From: Streptomyces phaeochromogenes
GTDB lineage: Bacteria; Actinomycetota; Actinomycetes; Streptomycetales; Streptomycetaceae
Length of the DNA: 49,005 nt
Reading direction: 5' to 3'
Assembly (NCBI RefSeq): GCF_001418655.1
Contig: NZ_LIQZ01000406.1
Location: 1 to 49,005, forward strand
Notes under the pieces: generated by a model
Databases searched by the model: none
What the model was told of the DNA's origin: nothing
What the model saw: the letters and a program-made list of their open reading frames with translations, nothing else
Shown: positions 36,628-46,644 of the stretch, in pieces
Position numbering within the stretch: position 1 is the first letter of the stretch
How the letters are laid out: the number at the start of each line of letters is the position of its first letter
Made by a program: the position numbers and the translations under genes

Positions 36628-38061
36628 GTGATGAGCGGTATCGGTGCGTGGCGCAGGAGTGTGCTGGCGGGTGCGGGATCCCGTTCGCCGTTCGGCAGGC
36701 GCCCGGGCTCGGGCAGGCACTCCGGTGCGGGGCCGCATTCCGGCTCGGACGCGGGGTCGCACACCGGCTTGGACGCGGGGCCGCTCGTCGGCTCGGGTAC
36801 GGGTGCGTTTGTCGGCCCCGGCTCGGATTCACCGCCCCATCCCGGTGGTGGTACCGGTATCAACGCCGGTACCGGTACCGGCTCGGTGTCCGGGTTGAGC
36901 CCGGTGCCCGATTCGAGTGCGGCGTCCGGAGCGGCGTCGGCCTCCGGGACGGGCCCCGCCTCCGCGGCGCTGTCGACGACGGACACCTGGGGCGAGATGC
37001 GGCCCTTCTCGATCAAGACGAAGCTCGGCGCTCTGGTCGTCGTCTCGGTCTTCATCACCACCGGTCTGCTGATGATCGCGGTGCGCACCGAGACGGAACT
37101 GCGCTTCATCACGGTCTTCTCGGTGATCGCGACGCTGCTGATCACCCAGTTCGTGGCGCACTCGCTGACATCGCCGCTGGACGAGATGAACACCGTGGCG
37201 CGGGGCATCTCGCACGGCGACTACACCCGCCGGGTCAGGGGCGCCGACCGCCGCGACGAGCTGGGCGATCTGGCCCAGACGATCAACCGCATGGCCGACG
37301 ACCTGGAGGCCCAGGAGCGCCAGCGCAAGGAACTCGTGGCGAACGTCTCCCACGAGCTGCGCACCCCCATCGCGGGACTGCGCGCGGTCCTGGAGAACGT
37401 GGTGGACGGTGTCTCCGCCGCCGACCCCGAGACGATGCGTACGGCCCTGAAGCAGACGGAGCGGCTGGGGCGGCTCGTGGAGACGCTTCTCGACCTCTCC
37501 CGCCTGGACAACGGCGTCGTACCGCTGCGCAAGCGCCGCTTCGAGGTGTGGCCGTACCTGTCCGGCGTGCTGAAGGAGGCCAACATGGTCGCCTCGGCGC
37601 GCGCGGGCATCGCTTCCGGCTCCGGCAGTCACACGCGTACGGACGTCCATCTGCACCTGGACGTCTCGCCGCCCGAGCTGACCGCGCACGCGGACCCGGA
37701 GCGGATACACCAGGTCGTCGCCAACCTCATCGACAACGCGGTCAAGCACAGCCCGCCGCACGGCCGCGTCACCGTGAAGGCGCGGCGCGGCGAGGGACAC
37801 GAGTCGCTGGACCTGGAGGTCCTGGACGAGGGTCCGGGCATCCCGCGCTCGGAGTGGCACCGGGTCTTCGAGCGGTTCAACCGCGGCGGCGTGGTCGCCC
37901 CGCACGGTCCCGGCAGCGACGGCGGTACGGGCCTCGGGCTCGCGATCGCCCGCTGGGCGGTGGATCTGCACGGCGGCCGGATCGGTGTGGCCGAATCCCC
38001 GCGTGGCTGCCGGATCCAGGTCACTCTTCCGGGCGTGCCTTCGCTTGACAGATTGACGTAG
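36628..38061 (+). CDS. Sensor histidine kinase, partner of the upstream response regulator
   Basis: A 477-residue membrane histidine kinase. Residues 15-125 are an unusually long Gly/Ser/Thr/Pro low-complexity stretch with GS/TG repeats before the first membrane segment. Two membrane helices follow (LGALVVVSVFITTGLLMIAV, FITVFSVIATLLITQFVAH) with almost no external loop, then HAMP, the H box ELVANVSHELRTPIAGL (His242), and HATPase_c with NLIDNAVKHSPP, DEGPGIP and GTGLGLAIARWAVDLHGG. The short external part implies sensing within the membrane. GTG 36628 and ATG 36631 are both possible starts. It is paired with the OmpR regulator 30 bp upstream. Confidence 0.93.
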   Translation: MMSGIGAWRRSVLAGAGSRSPFGRRPGSGRHSGAGPHSGSDAGSHTGLDAGPLVGSGTGAFVGPGSDSPPHPGGGTGINAGTGTGSVSGLSPVPDSSAASGAASASGTGPASAALSTTDTWGEMRPFSIKTKLGALVVVSVFITTGLLMIAVRTETELRFITVFSVIATLLITQFVAHSLTSPLDEMNTVARGISHGDYTRRVRGADRRDELGDLAQTINRMADDLEAQERQRKELVANVSHELRTPIAGLRAVLENVVDGVSAADPETMRTALKQTERLGRLVETLLDLSRLDNGVVPLRKRRFEVWPYLSGVLKEANMVASARAGIASGSGSHTRTDVHLHLDVSPPELTAHADPERIHQVVANLIDNAVKHSPPHGRVTVKARRGEGHESLDLEVLDEGPGIPRSEWHRVFERFNRGGVVAPHGPGSDGGTGLGLAIARWAVDLHGGRIGVAESPRGCRIQVTLPGVPSLDRLT

Positions 38062-38357
38062 GGTTCAAATCTAGAGCCCAAGATCCATGAGTGAATCGTG
38101 TGATCGGGCAGCAGGACACGTGTCATCGCGCGGTCCTCGTACGGAGGCTCGGCCTTTCGGGGTCGCAGTCCTGACCCGACGTGTCGGTTCCGCATCGGAA
38201 CCTCGCTTGTTTCCCGCCATTTCCACCACCGAAACACGCTTTTCGATGTGACTTACGCGACGATGACCAGGCCCGGCCTGACCTACGCGGTCCGGGAGGC
38301 GTAGCCTTTATTCCCGCTGTCCATCACCTTGTGAAGCGGAAGAGGGCGGTTGCCGCC
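38062..38357. other. Intergenic region upstream of kgd
   Basis: 296 bp with no supported gene. A TTGACA at 38045-38050, inside the end of the kinase gene, lies 17 bp before AATCTA, a weak promoter candidate. The rest shows no clear operator or riboswitch. Longer in-frame versions of kgd through this stretch have no coding character. Confidence 0.4.
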
Positions 38358-41300
38358 GTGTCGCCACAGTCCCCCAGTAACTCGAGCACCTCGACAGAGG
38401 ACCAAGCCGGGAAGAAGAACCCCGCTGCTGCGTTCGGTCCCAATGAGTGGCTCGTCGACGAGATCTATCAGCAGTACCTCCAGGACCCGAATTCGGTAGA
38501 CCGAGCCTGGTGGGACTTCTTCGCCGACTACAAGCCGGGCGGCGTCGCCGCCTCGGCCCCGTCGGGTACCGCGGCCTCGGGTACCGCGGCCGCGGGGGCC
38601 GCGGGGACCACCACGGTCGCTCCGGCCGCCCCTGCGGCGCCCGCGGCTCCGGCTCAGGCCGCTCCGGCCCCGGCCGCACCCGCGGCGCCGAAGCCGGCAG
38701 CCGCCGCGCCGGCGAAGCCCGCCGCCGCTGCTCCTGCCGCTGCTCCGGCGAAGCCCGCCGCGGCCAAGCCGGCCGCAGCGAAGGCGGCGCCCGCGTCGGA
38801 GTCCCCGGAGGGTCCGGAGTACGTGACGCTGCGCGGCCCGAGTGCCGCGGTCGCGAAGAACATGAACGCCTCCATCGAGGTGCCCACGGCCACGTCCGTG
38901 CGCGCGGTCCCGGTGAAGCTGCTCTTCGACAACCGCATCGTCATCAACAACCACCTGAAGCGTGCCCGGGGCGGGAAGATCTCCTTCACCCACCTCATCG
39001 GCTACGCGATGGTGCAGGCCATCAAGGCCATGCCGTCGATGAACTACTCCTTCGTGGAGAAGGACGGCAAGCCGACGCTGGTCAAGCCGGAGCACATCAA
39101 CTTCGGCCTCGCCATCGACCTGGTGAAGCCCAACGGCGACCGCCAGCTGGTCGTCGCGGGCATCAAGAAGGCCGAGACGCTGAACTTCTTCGAGTTCTGG
39201 CAGGCCTACGAGGACATCGTCCGCCGCGCCCGTGACGGCAAGCTGACGATGGACGACTTCACGGGCGTGACCGTGTCGTTGACCAACCCCGGCGGCCTCG
39301 GCACCGTCCACTCGGTCCCGCGTCTGATGCCCGGTCAGTCGGTCATCATGGGCGTCGGCTCGATGGACTACCCGGCGGAGTTCCAGGGCACGTCCCAGGA
39401 CACCCTGAACAAGCTCGGCATCTCGAAGGTCATGACGCTCACGTCGACCTACGACCACCGGGTGATCCAGGGCGCCGCGTCGGGCGAGTTCCTCCGCATC
39501 GTCGCGAACTACCTCCTCGGCGAGAACGGCTTCTACGACGAGATCTTCGAGGCCCTGCGCATTCCGTACGAGCCGGTCCGCTGGCTCAAGGACATCGACG
39601 CCTCGCACGACGACGACGTCACGAAGGCCGCCCGTGTCTTCGAGCTGATCCACTCCTACCGGGTCCGCGGCCACGTCATGGCCGACACCGACCCGCTGGA
39701 GTACAAGCAGCGCAAGCACCCCGACCTGGACATCACCGAGCACGGGCTCACGCTGTGGGACCTGGAGCGCGAGTTCGCGGTCGGCGGCTTCGCCGGCAAG
39801 TCGATGATGAAGCTGCGCGACATCCTCGGCGTCCTGCGCGACTCGTACTGCCGCACCACCGGCGTCGAGTTCATGCACATCCAGGACCCGAAGCAGCGCA
39901 AGTGGATCCAGGACCGCATCGAGCGCTCGAACACCAAGCCGGAGCGCGAGGAGCAGCTGCGCATCCTGCGGCGGCTGAACGCGGCGGAGGCCTTCGAGAC
40001 CTTCCTGCAGACGAAGTACGTCGGCCAGAAGCGGTTCTCCCTGGAGGGCGGCGAGTCCGTCATCCCGCTGCTCGACGCGGTTCTCGACAGCGCTGCGGAG
40101 TCCCGTCTCGACGAGGTCGTCATCGGCATGGCCCACCGCGGCCGGCTGAACGTCCTGGCGAACATCGTCGGCAAGTCGTACGCGCAGATCTTCCGCGAGT
40201 TCGAGGGCAACCTCGACCCGAAGTCGATGCACGGCTCCGGTGACGTGAAGTACCACCTGGGCGCCGAGGGCGTGTTCACCGGTCTGGACGGCGAGCAGAT
40301 CAAGGTCTCGCTGGCCGCCAACCCCTCGCACCTGGAGGCGGTCGACCCGGTCCTGGAGGGTGTCGTCCGCGCCAAGCAGGACGTCATCAACAAGGGCGGC
40401 ACGGACTTCACGGTCCTGCCGGTCGCCCTGCACGGCGACGCGGCCTTCGCGGGCCAGGGCGTGGTTGCGGAGACCCTGAACATGTCGCAGCTGCGCGGCT
40501 ACCGCACCGGCGGCACGGTCCACGTGGTCATCAACAACCAGGTCGGTTTCACGGCGGCGCCCGAGTCCTCGCGCTCCTCCATGTACTCGACCGACGTGGC
40601 CCGCATGATCGAGGCCCCGATCTTCCACGTGAACGGCGACGACCCGGAGGCCGTGGTCCGCGTCGCGCGGCTGGCCTTCGAGTTCCGTCAGGCGTTCAAC
40701 AAGGACGTGGTGATCGACCTCATCTGCTACCGCCGCCGCGGTCACAACGAGTCGGACAACCCGGCCTTCACCCAGCCGCTGATGTACGACCTGATCGACA
40801 AGAAGCGCTCGGTGCGCAAGCTCTACACCGAGTCCCTCATCGGTCGCGGCGACATCACCCTGGAAGAGGCCGAGCAGGCCCTGCAGGACTACCAGGGCCA
40901 GCTGGAGAAGGTCTTCACGGAGGTCCGCGAGGCGGCGAACGCGCCGGCCGAGGCCCATGTCCCGGACGCGCAGCCCGAGTTCCCGGTGACCGTCACCACG
41001 GCGGTCTCCCAGGAGGTCGTCAAGCGCATCGCCGAGTCCCAGGTCAACATCCCCGACCGCGTCACCGTCCACCCGCGTCTGCTGCCGCAGCTGCAGCGCC
41101 GCGCGGCCATGGTCGAGGACGGCACGATCGACTGGGGCATGGGCGAGACGCTGGCCATCGGCTCCCTGCTCCTTGAGGGCACCCCGGTGCGCCTCTCGGG
41201 CCAGGACACCCGCCGCGGCACGTTCGGCCAGCGCCACGCGGTGCTGATCGACCGGGAGACGGGCGAGGACTTCACCCCGCTCCAGCACATGGCCGAGGAC

Positions 41301-42176
41301 CAGGCCCGTTACAACATCTACGACTCGCTGCTCAGCGAGTACGCGGCGATGGGCTTCGAGTACGGCTACTCGCTCGCGAGGCCCGAGTCCCTGGTCATGT
41401 GGGAGGCCCAGTTCGGCGACTTCGTCAACGGCGCCCAGACGGTCGTGGACGAGTTCATCTCGTCGGCGGAGCAGAAGTGGGGCCAGACGTCAGGCGTCAC
41501 GCTCCTGCTCCCCCACGGCTACGAGGGCCAGGGCCCGGACCACTCGTCCGCGCGTCCCGAGCGCTTCCTCCAGATCTGCGCGCAGAACAACATGACGGTC
41601 GCGATGCCGACCCTCCCGTCGAACTACTTCCACCTCCTGCGGTGGCAGGTGCACAACCCGCACCACAAGCCGCTGGTGGTCTTCACCCCGAAGTCGATGC
41701 TCCGCCTCAAGGCGGCGGCGTCGAAGGCGGAGGAGTTCACGACGGGCGGCTTCCGCCCGGTCATCGGCGACGCGTCCGTGGACCCGTCCGCCGTCCGCAA
41801 GGTCGTCTTCACCGCGGGCAAGGTCTACTACGACCTCGACGGGGAGCGCACCAAGCGCGGCTCGACGGACACGGCCATCATCCGCATCGAGCGCCTGTAC
41901 CCGCTGCCGGGTGCCGAGCTCCAGGCGGAGATCGCCAAGTACCCGAACGCCGAGAAGTACCTGTGGGCCCAGGAGGAGCCGGCGAACCAGGGTGCCTGGC
42001 CGTTCATCGCCCTCAACCTGATCGACCACCTGGACCTGGCGGTCGGCGCGGACGTTCCTCACGGGGAGCGGCTGCGACGGATCTCCCGCCCGGCGTCCTC
42101 GTCGCCGGCGGTGGGTTCGGCGAAGCGGCATCAGGCTGAGCAGGAGCAGTTGGTGCGGGAGGTGTTCGAGGCCTAG
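38358..42176 (+). CDS. kgd: Multifunctional 2-oxoglutarate dehydrogenase E1/E2-type (Kgd/SucA)
   Basis: A 1272-residue actinobacterial fusion that converts 2-oxoglutarate in the TCA cycle. The N-terminal 50 residues carry NEWLVDEIYQQYLQDPNSVDRAWWDFF. An Ala/Pro-rich linker (65-155) is followed by an E2 succinyltransferase core (160-395) with the catalytic His in TSTYDHRVIQG (about 366), then the thiamine-dependent E1 (420-1272) with VIGMAHRGRLNVLANI, HGDAAFAGQGVVAETLNMSQL and INNQVGFT. The linker lacks a lipoyl domain, as known for Kgd, which works with the E2 and E3 of the pyruvate complex. The GTG at 38358 starts directly before the conserved N-terminus. A 23-bp-stem terminator follows. Confidence 0.97.
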   Translation: MSPQSPSNSSTSTEDQAGKKNPAAAFGPNEWLVDEIYQQYLQDPNSVDRAWWDFFADYKPGGVAASAPSGTAASGTAAAGAAGTTTVAPAAPAAPAAPAQAAPAPAAPAAPKPAAAAPAKPAAAAPAAAPAKPAAAKPAAAKAAPASESPEGPEYVTLRGPSAAVAKNMNASIEVPTATSVRAVPVKLLFDNRIVINNHLKRARGGKISFTHLIGYAMVQAIKAMPSMNYSFVEKDGKPTLVKPEHINFGLAIDLVKPNGDRQLVVAGIKKAETLNFFEFWQAYEDIVRRARDGKLTMDDFTGVTVSLTNPGGLGTVHSVPRLMPGQSVIMGVGSMDYPAEFQGTSQDTLNKLGISKVMTLTSTYDHRVIQGAASGEFLRIVANYLLGENGFYDEIFEALRIPYEPVRWLKDIDASHDDDVTKAARVFELIHSYRVRGHVMADTDPLEYKQRKHPDLDITEHGLTLWDLEREFAVGGFAGKSMMKLRDILGVLRDSYCRTTGVEFMHIQDPKQRKWIQDRIERSNTKPEREEQLRILRRLNAAEAFETFLQTKYVGQKRFSLEGGESVIPLLDAVLDSAAESRLDEVVIGMAHRGRLNVLANIVGKSYAQIFREFEGNLDPKSMHGSGDVKYHLGAEGVFTGLDGEQIKVSLAANPSHLEAVDPVLEGVVRAKQDVINKGGTDFTVLPVALHGDAAFAGQGVVAETLNMSQLRGYRTGGTVHVVINNQVGFTAAPESSRSSMYSTDVARMIEAPIFHVNGDDPEAVVRVARLAFEFRQAFNKDVVIDLICYRRRGHNESDNPAFTQPLMYDLIDKKRSVRKLYTESLIGRGDITLEEAEQALQDYQGQLEKVFTEVREAANAPAEAHVPDAQPEFPVTVTTAVSQEVVKRIAESQVNIPDRVTVHPRLLPQLQRRAAMVEDGTIDWGMGETLAIGSLLLEGTPVRLSGQDTRRGTFGQRHAVLIDRETGEDFTPLQHMAEDQARYNIYDSLLSEYAAMGFEYGYSLARPESLVMWEAQFGDFVNGAQTVVDEFISSAEQKWGQTSGVTLLLPHGYEGQGPDHSSARPERFLQICAQNNMTVAMPTLPSNYFHLLRWQVHNPHHKPLVVFTPKSMLRLKAAASKAEEFTTGGFRPVIGDASVDPSAVRKVVFTAGKVYYDLDGERTKRGSTDTAIIRIERLYPLPGAELQAEIAKYPNAEKYLWAQEEPANQGAWPFIALNLIDHLDLAVGADVPHGERLRRISRPASSSPAVGSAKRHQAEQEQLVREVFEA

Positions 42177-42194
42177 GCCTCGTCCCACCGCATG

Positions 42195-42243
42195 CGAAAG
42201 GGGTCGGCCCCGAGTCCTGAGGACTCGGGGCCGACCCCTTTCG
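42195..42243. terminator. Very strong terminator between kgd and the FxsT-like gene
   Basis: A perfect 23-bp stem (42195-42217 with 42221-42243) with loop TGA, containing AAAGGGG on one side and CCCCTTT on the other. It sits between convergent genes and should work in both directions. Confidence 0.92.
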
Positions 42244-42253
42244 TATGTCCCGT

Positions 42254-45200
42254 CTAGCCCAGGTAGGCCTCGAAGTCCCAGTAGGGCCGGGTGCGCTGGC
42301 GGGCCGAGATGGTGTGCGGGTGCTGGGCGCCCAGGGTGCGGGTGAGGGAGAGCAGGCCGTCCTCCTCCAGCTTCCCCGCCTCCTCCTGCTCCCGGGCCGC
42401 ACGCAGGTCCGCGGAGAGGGCCACCTGGCAGGAGAGGGTGAGCGGGTGCTCCTCACCGAGCGAGTGCCGGACCCGGCGCAGGGTGTCGCGGCTCAGGTCG
42501 ACGGCGTCGGCGATGCGGCCGTTGAAGTTGCGCGCGCTCGCGGCGTTCAGCGCGCAGCCCAGCACCCAGGGGTGGTCGGGGCCGAGCGTGGCGGTGAGTC
42601 CGGCGAGCGCGGACTCGAACATCGACATGGCCTCGGCACGTTCACCCGCGGCCTGCATGACCAGGCCGGTGTTGGAGAGCATGCCGGTCGCGACAGGGTG
42701 TGCGGGCCCGAGGAGGGCCCGGTAGCCGGCCTCCGCCTCCGCGATCAGATCGCGTGACTGGCTCAGGTCACCGTGCTCCCGCAGGAAGTTGCCGTAGTTC
42801 GTCAGGAAGGACAGCGTGCGGTAGTGCTCCCGGCCGTGCAGCTGGACCAGCTGTTCCAGGAGACTTGCCATTGAGGGCCCCACGTCCTGTGTGTGACCGC
42901 CCTCGCGACGGCGGCACATGGCCAGTTGGGCGCGTGCCTCCAGGGTCTGCGGATGCAGTGGTCCGAGCACCTGAACATGGAGTCGGACGATGGGCTCCTG
43001 GCGGGACAGCGCGTCGCGGTAGCGGCCGAGGAGGCGCAGATCGTGGCCTACCGCGCTGCCGGAATTGAGCGTGCTGATGTGCCGGGCGCGCAGCAGGCTC
43101 TCCCGCAGGGCGAGGGTCTCCAGGTCGAGTTCGTACGCCTCCGCGTACTTGCCGAGGAGCCGCAGGCCGACGCCCAGATTGTGCCGGGCGATCAGGGTGG
43201 GAGCCTCGTCCGGGCCGAGCAGACGGTTGTTGCCGTCGTGGACCTCTCGCTGCAGGGTGTGCGCCTCCTCGTATCGCCCGAGGTGGCGCAAGCTGTTGGC
43301 CATGGCGCTCTTGGTGCTCAGCTCTCCGAGTTCGCTGCGTTCCGGAGCTGCCTGCAACCTCGTGAGAACACCGTCGTCGAGTTCGTACGCGTCCCGGAAC
43401 CGGCCGCTGGCCCGCAGGATGTTGCTCTCCTGGGTGGTCAGGTCGAGCATCGGCTGGGCCAGCGGTTCCACCGTCCGGGACCAGCGGTCACGGATCTGCT
43501 GCGCCAACTTGAGGCCGCCGTTGTACTCCCCGCTGCGGAAGCAGTACCGCAGGCAGTTCAGTACGGCCTCCTGGACCCGTGGCCGGGTGCTGTCCAGCGC
43601 GCCGGAGGGTTCCAGGTGCGGGAGCAGCTCGGCGTACCGGGGCCAGTTCCTGCTGTCCAAGGGGTTACCGGGGTCGGCCTCCGCGAGGAGGCTGCGGACG
43701 GCCTTGCGATGAGTGGCGCGGCTGTCCTCGCTGGTCAGCTTGGAGACGATGTCGTGGACGAGCCGGTGCATGTGGACGGACTCCTGGTGCGGGCCCATCT
43801 CGGCGCCGGCGGGACCGCGGGTCTCACGCGTGAGCACCGAGTAGTTGACCAGCGTGTCAAGGGCGCGGGTCCAGGCGGGCAGGTCGGTGGCCATCCACCG
43901 CAGCTCCTCGGGGAGTTCGGCCTGCGGATAGGCGCGGATCAGGCCGAGCGGGATGCGTCCGGGCGCGAAGGACGTGCTCAGGCTGAGGACGTCGATGGCC
44001 TGCGGCTGCGAGCGGCGGAGCCTGTTGAGCAGTATCGACCAGGAGGTCATGGAGGACTGCGGGAAGCCCTCGCCGGTGGCGGGTTCGTCGACGGTGGTGA
44101 GCTTGCGCTCGCGGACCATCCGCAGGTACTCGGGCACTTCCATGCCGGACTCGCCGAGCCAGGAAGCCGCCTGCACGAGCGGCAGCGGTACGTCGCCGAA
44201 CTCGACGGCGACCTCGTCGGCCTGGTCCGAGGTGATGTGGGGTGCTCGGCGCATCAGGTATCCGGTGGACTCCGCACGCAGGAAGGCGGGGATCTCCAGG
44301 ATGTCCGTGTGCTCGCTCCAGCCGCGGTTGCGGGAGGTGACCAGGACATGCCCGGAGCCCTGCGGGAGCAGCGTGTTGATGCCTTCGGTGTCGTCCCAGC
44401 CGTCGAAGATCAGCAGCCAGCGGGAGTGCGGCTCCCCACGCCGCAGGGCGTCACGCACGGCGCGGATGCGCTCACCCGGCTCGCTGCCGCTCCGCAGACC
44501 GAGTTCCACGGCGAGTTCACCGAAGCGGTCACGCTGGATGTTGCGGTCGTCGGAGTTGATCCACCACACCATGTCGTAGTCGGGGCTGAAGCGGTGCGCG
44601 TACTCGGCGGCGAGCTGGGTCTTGCCGATGCCGGACATACCGAGCAGCGTGCACGCGGAGGCTCCGCGCTCGGCGTCGGAAAGGCGCTGGTGAAGGTCGG
44701 TGAGCAGGTCGTCCCGGCCGGTGAACCGCGGGTTGCGGCGCGGGACCTCCCCCCAGACCTCGGCCCGTGTCTCCGGGTAGCGGAGCCGGGTGGGGACGGA
44801 CCTCGGGGTACGGCGGCGCTCCAGGCCGAGTCGGCTCAGCAGACGCTCCTCGGCCGCCTCCTCGCTCAGCCCCCACAGGCTGGCCGGTTCGAGGACCGCG
44901 GTGGCCGGAAGCAGCGGCCGGTTGGTGAGGTTGACCGCGGCGAAGCGGTCGGCGTGCGCGGCGACGAAACCGCGCAGGGCGTCGTTCCACTCACCCGCAG
45001 GGCGCGGACCGAGCTCGAAGAACCAGTCGTTGAGGACGAGGAGTACCCGCCCGCTGGACAGCAGGAGGTCGCCCAGCGAGTCCTCGAGCGGCACCTCACG
45101 GGGTGGGTCCCAGCGCTGCTGGGTGGCGCGGTGACCGTGACGCTCCAGGCACTGTGCGATCCATGCCGCCCACGAGCGGTGGTATCCCGGGAAGACCACG

Positions 45201-45256
45201 AGGAAGTGCTCGGGTGCCGCCGCGCTGTCCCGGCCCGTCCCCCGCTGTTCCGCCAT
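42254..45256 (-). CDS. TIR / NB-ARC / TPR protein, FxSxx-COOH-system FxsT-like
   Basis: A 1000-residue STAND-type protein. Residues 15-130 look like a TIR domain (HFLVVFPGYHRSWAAWIAQCLERHGH and VLLVLNDWFFELGP). The NB-ARC ATPase follows, with Walker A LGMSGIGKTQLAAEYA and Walker B RWLLIFDGWDD. The second half is tetratricopeptide repeats, many with the pattern LG-P-HP-TL and GRY-DA. This layout is that of the TPR proteins annotated with FxSxx-COOH peptide systems. Such proteins may sense a signal and oligomerise; the role of the TIR part is not known. The ATG at 45256 has GGGAG 7 bp upstream. It is the last gene of a leftward group with the hydroxylase and peptide genes. Confidence 0.8.
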   Translation of the reverse strand: MAEQRGTGRDSAAAPEHFLVVFPGYHRSWAAWIAQCLERHGHRATQQRWDPPREVPLEDSLGDLLLSSGRVLLVLNDWFFELGPRPAGEWNDALRGFVAAHADRFAAVNLTNRPLLPATAVLEPASLWGLSEEAAEERLLSRLGLERRRTPRSVPTRLRYPETRAEVWGEVPRRNPRFTGRDDLLTDLHQRLSDAERGASACTLLGMSGIGKTQLAAEYAHRFSPDYDMVWWINSDDRNIQRDRFGELAVELGLRSGSEPGERIRAVRDALRRGEPHSRWLLIFDGWDDTEGINTLLPQGSGHVLVTSRNRGWSEHTDILEIPAFLRAESTGYLMRRAPHITSDQADEVAVEFGDVPLPLVQAASWLGESGMEVPEYLRMVRERKLTTVDEPATGEGFPQSSMTSWSILLNRLRRSQPQAIDVLSLSTSFAPGRIPLGLIRAYPQAELPEELRWMATDLPAWTRALDTLVNYSVLTRETRGPAGAEMGPHQESVHMHRLVHDIVSKLTSEDSRATHRKAVRSLLAEADPGNPLDSRNWPRYAELLPHLEPSGALDSTRPRVQEAVLNCLRYCFRSGEYNGGLKLAQQIRDRWSRTVEPLAQPMLDLTTQESNILRASGRFRDAYELDDGVLTRLQAAPERSELGELSTKSAMANSLRHLGRYEEAHTLQREVHDGNNRLLGPDEAPTLIARHNLGVGLRLLGKYAEAYELDLETLALRESLLRARHISTLNSGSAVGHDLRLLGRYRDALSRQEPIVRLHVQVLGPLHPQTLEARAQLAMCRRREGGHTQDVGPSMASLLEQLVQLHGREHYRTLSFLTNYGNFLREHGDLSQSRDLIAEAEAGYRALLGPAHPVATGMLSNTGLVMQAAGERAEAMSMFESALAGLTATLGPDHPWVLGCALNAASARNFNGRIADAVDLSRDTLRRVRHSLGEEHPLTLSCQVALSADLRAAREQEEAGKLEEDGLLSLTRTLGAQHPHTISARQRTRPYWDFEAYLG

Positions 45257-45351
45257 CACACGCTCCCTGCTTCCCACGTCCGTCGCGCCTGTCCGCCGGG
45301 TGCGTCCCATTCATGCGTCCGCACACGACGCAACTGATCTTGCACCCAGTG

Positions 45352-46644
45352 TCACCCAGGATTTCGGGTCGCCACGCCGAGACTCGCGTGATGCCTGCTC
45401 ATCTCCTGGACGAACTCCCTTCCCGCAAAGGTCAGTTCATCGGATTCGAGGAGAATGGACAAGGCTTCCCCGACCTGTTCCCGGTAGGTCTCGAACTGCT
45501 GCGTGGCCTTGCGTCGCCATGCGTCGGGAGTGACCGGCCCGGTCCGTGCCCGCCACCAGAGATCGGTGAGCGCGAGATGTGCGTACGCCCCCTGGAGTAC
45601 GGCCGGAACGGGGCGCGGGTCGAGTCGCCATGCCACCCGGTGGAGGGTCCCGCCGCCCGGACGGTACAGGGGCACGAATTCGTGCAGGGCGGCCAGTTTG
45701 GTGTGGTGGGACTCGTGTACCAGGGACTCCGCCAGCTCACTTGCGTCGGCAGGCAGTTGAGTCAGTACGGCGCCCGGGGAGGACCGGAGCGTGGCGCTCA
45801 TCGGGATGCCTGCGCCCCCCACCGGAGACACGAGCGGTACCACGGCGCGCAACACCGCGCTCGTCTCAGCGGCGCGCCCCGGGTCGGTCGCCGACAGGAG
45901 CGTGTGCGCCTCGTGCCAGCGCCGGGCCCACGGCCGGTGGTCGGAGTGCGGGCGATCGGCCGCCGGCAGGGCCGCGGGGCCGATCCCGCGCCGCGGCACT
46001 CGGTAGGGATCGAGGTCGTCAAGGACAACGGTGCTGCCGGGCAGTGTCCGTAGTGCGGACCAGCCGCGTTCGCTGCCGACCGGGCGCCGGGTGCCCGGCT
46101 CGCCTCGTGCCGTGGGGCGGGGCAGGATCACCTCGCTCCCGCCCGCGCCGTCCGTGATCCGCAGCAGCCCACCCCGGCCGCTCAGCCGGGCGCTGCCCGA
46201 CGGGCAGTGCAGCACGCCGAGACCGGGCAGCACCAGGCTGCCCGACGGCTGTGTGAGCGTGCCGCCGACCTGGCAGCCCGCACGGACGGCGGCGGCGACC
46301 GCCACGCCGCCCAGGTACGCCAGGTGCCTCTCGAAGGCGGGACCCTCGGGCGCGGCAAGCGTCTCGGTCAGCCAGGCGCCGATCATCGGGTAGTCGACGA
46401 CATCACGGACGGCGGCGGGGTCGCTGCGCTCAGCGCGCTCCAGCAGTGCCCAGTCCTGCTCGAAGCGCCGACCCACCTCGGGCGCCAGCAGGGCACGCCG
46501 CTGTTCGAACCGGACGAGGAGGGATTTGACGAGCAGCATGCGACGCGCGTGGAGTGCGGCACGCAGTGCCGCGGTGGCCTCCGGGAGAGGCCGGGTCCGC
46601 GCGAGTTCTGTGAAGACCTCCAAAGGGACGGCTGCCAGGGTCAT
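45352..46644 (-). CDS. HExxH-type putative 2-oxoglutarate-dependent peptide hydroxylase
   Basis: A 430-residue protein whose C-terminal part has LVHESHHTKLAALHEFVPLY (HExxH), then RVAWRLDPRPVPAVLQGAYAHLALTDLWWR, giving a third His ligand. This is the pattern of the family annotated as aKG-HExxH-type peptide beta-hydroxylases, also found fused to or beside FxsB radical SAM enzymes. The family uses HExxH as an iron site and not as a metalloprotease. The N-terminal 200 residues are helical, then beta-rich (SGSLVLPGLGVLHCPSGSARL). ATG 46644 overlaps the small peptide gene upstream by 4 bp (ATGA), so that product is the obvious candidate substrate. A protease function cannot be excluded from sequence alone. 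Confidence 0.78.
   Translation of the reverse strand: MTLAAVPLEVFTELARTRPLPEATAALRAALHARRMLLVKSLLVRFEQRRALLAPEVGRRFEQDWALLERAERSDPAAVRDVVDYPMIGAWLTETLAAPEGPAFERHLAYLGGVAVAAAVRAGCQVGGTLTQPSGSLVLPGLGVLHCPSGSARLSGRGGLLRITDGAGGSEVILPRPTARGEPGTRRPVGSERGWSALRTLPGSTVVLDDLDPYRVPRRGIGPAALPAADRPHSDHRPWARRWHEAHTLLSATDPGRAAETSAVLRAVVPLVSPVGGAGIPMSATLRSSPGAVLTQLPADASELAESLVHESHHTKLAALHEFVPLYRPGGGTLHRVAWRLDPRPVPAVLQGAYAHLALTDLWWRARTGPVTPDAWRRKATQQFETYREQVGEALSILLESDELTFAGREFVQEMSRHHASLGVATRNPG

Noticed and set aside
38283..41288. Long minus-strand open frame opposite kgd (1001 codons)
   Set aside because: This frame is a shadow of the kgd coding sequence, rich in Asp, Val, Leu, Arg and His repeats, with no recognisable fold.
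45352..46644. Zinc metalloprotease based on the HExxH motif
   Set aside because: The surrounding pattern (LVHE-x2-H-x-KL, then DPRP and QGAYAH) fits the peptide-hydroxylase family linked to FxSxx loci. No signal peptide or zincin context is seen. It remains a low-probability alternative.
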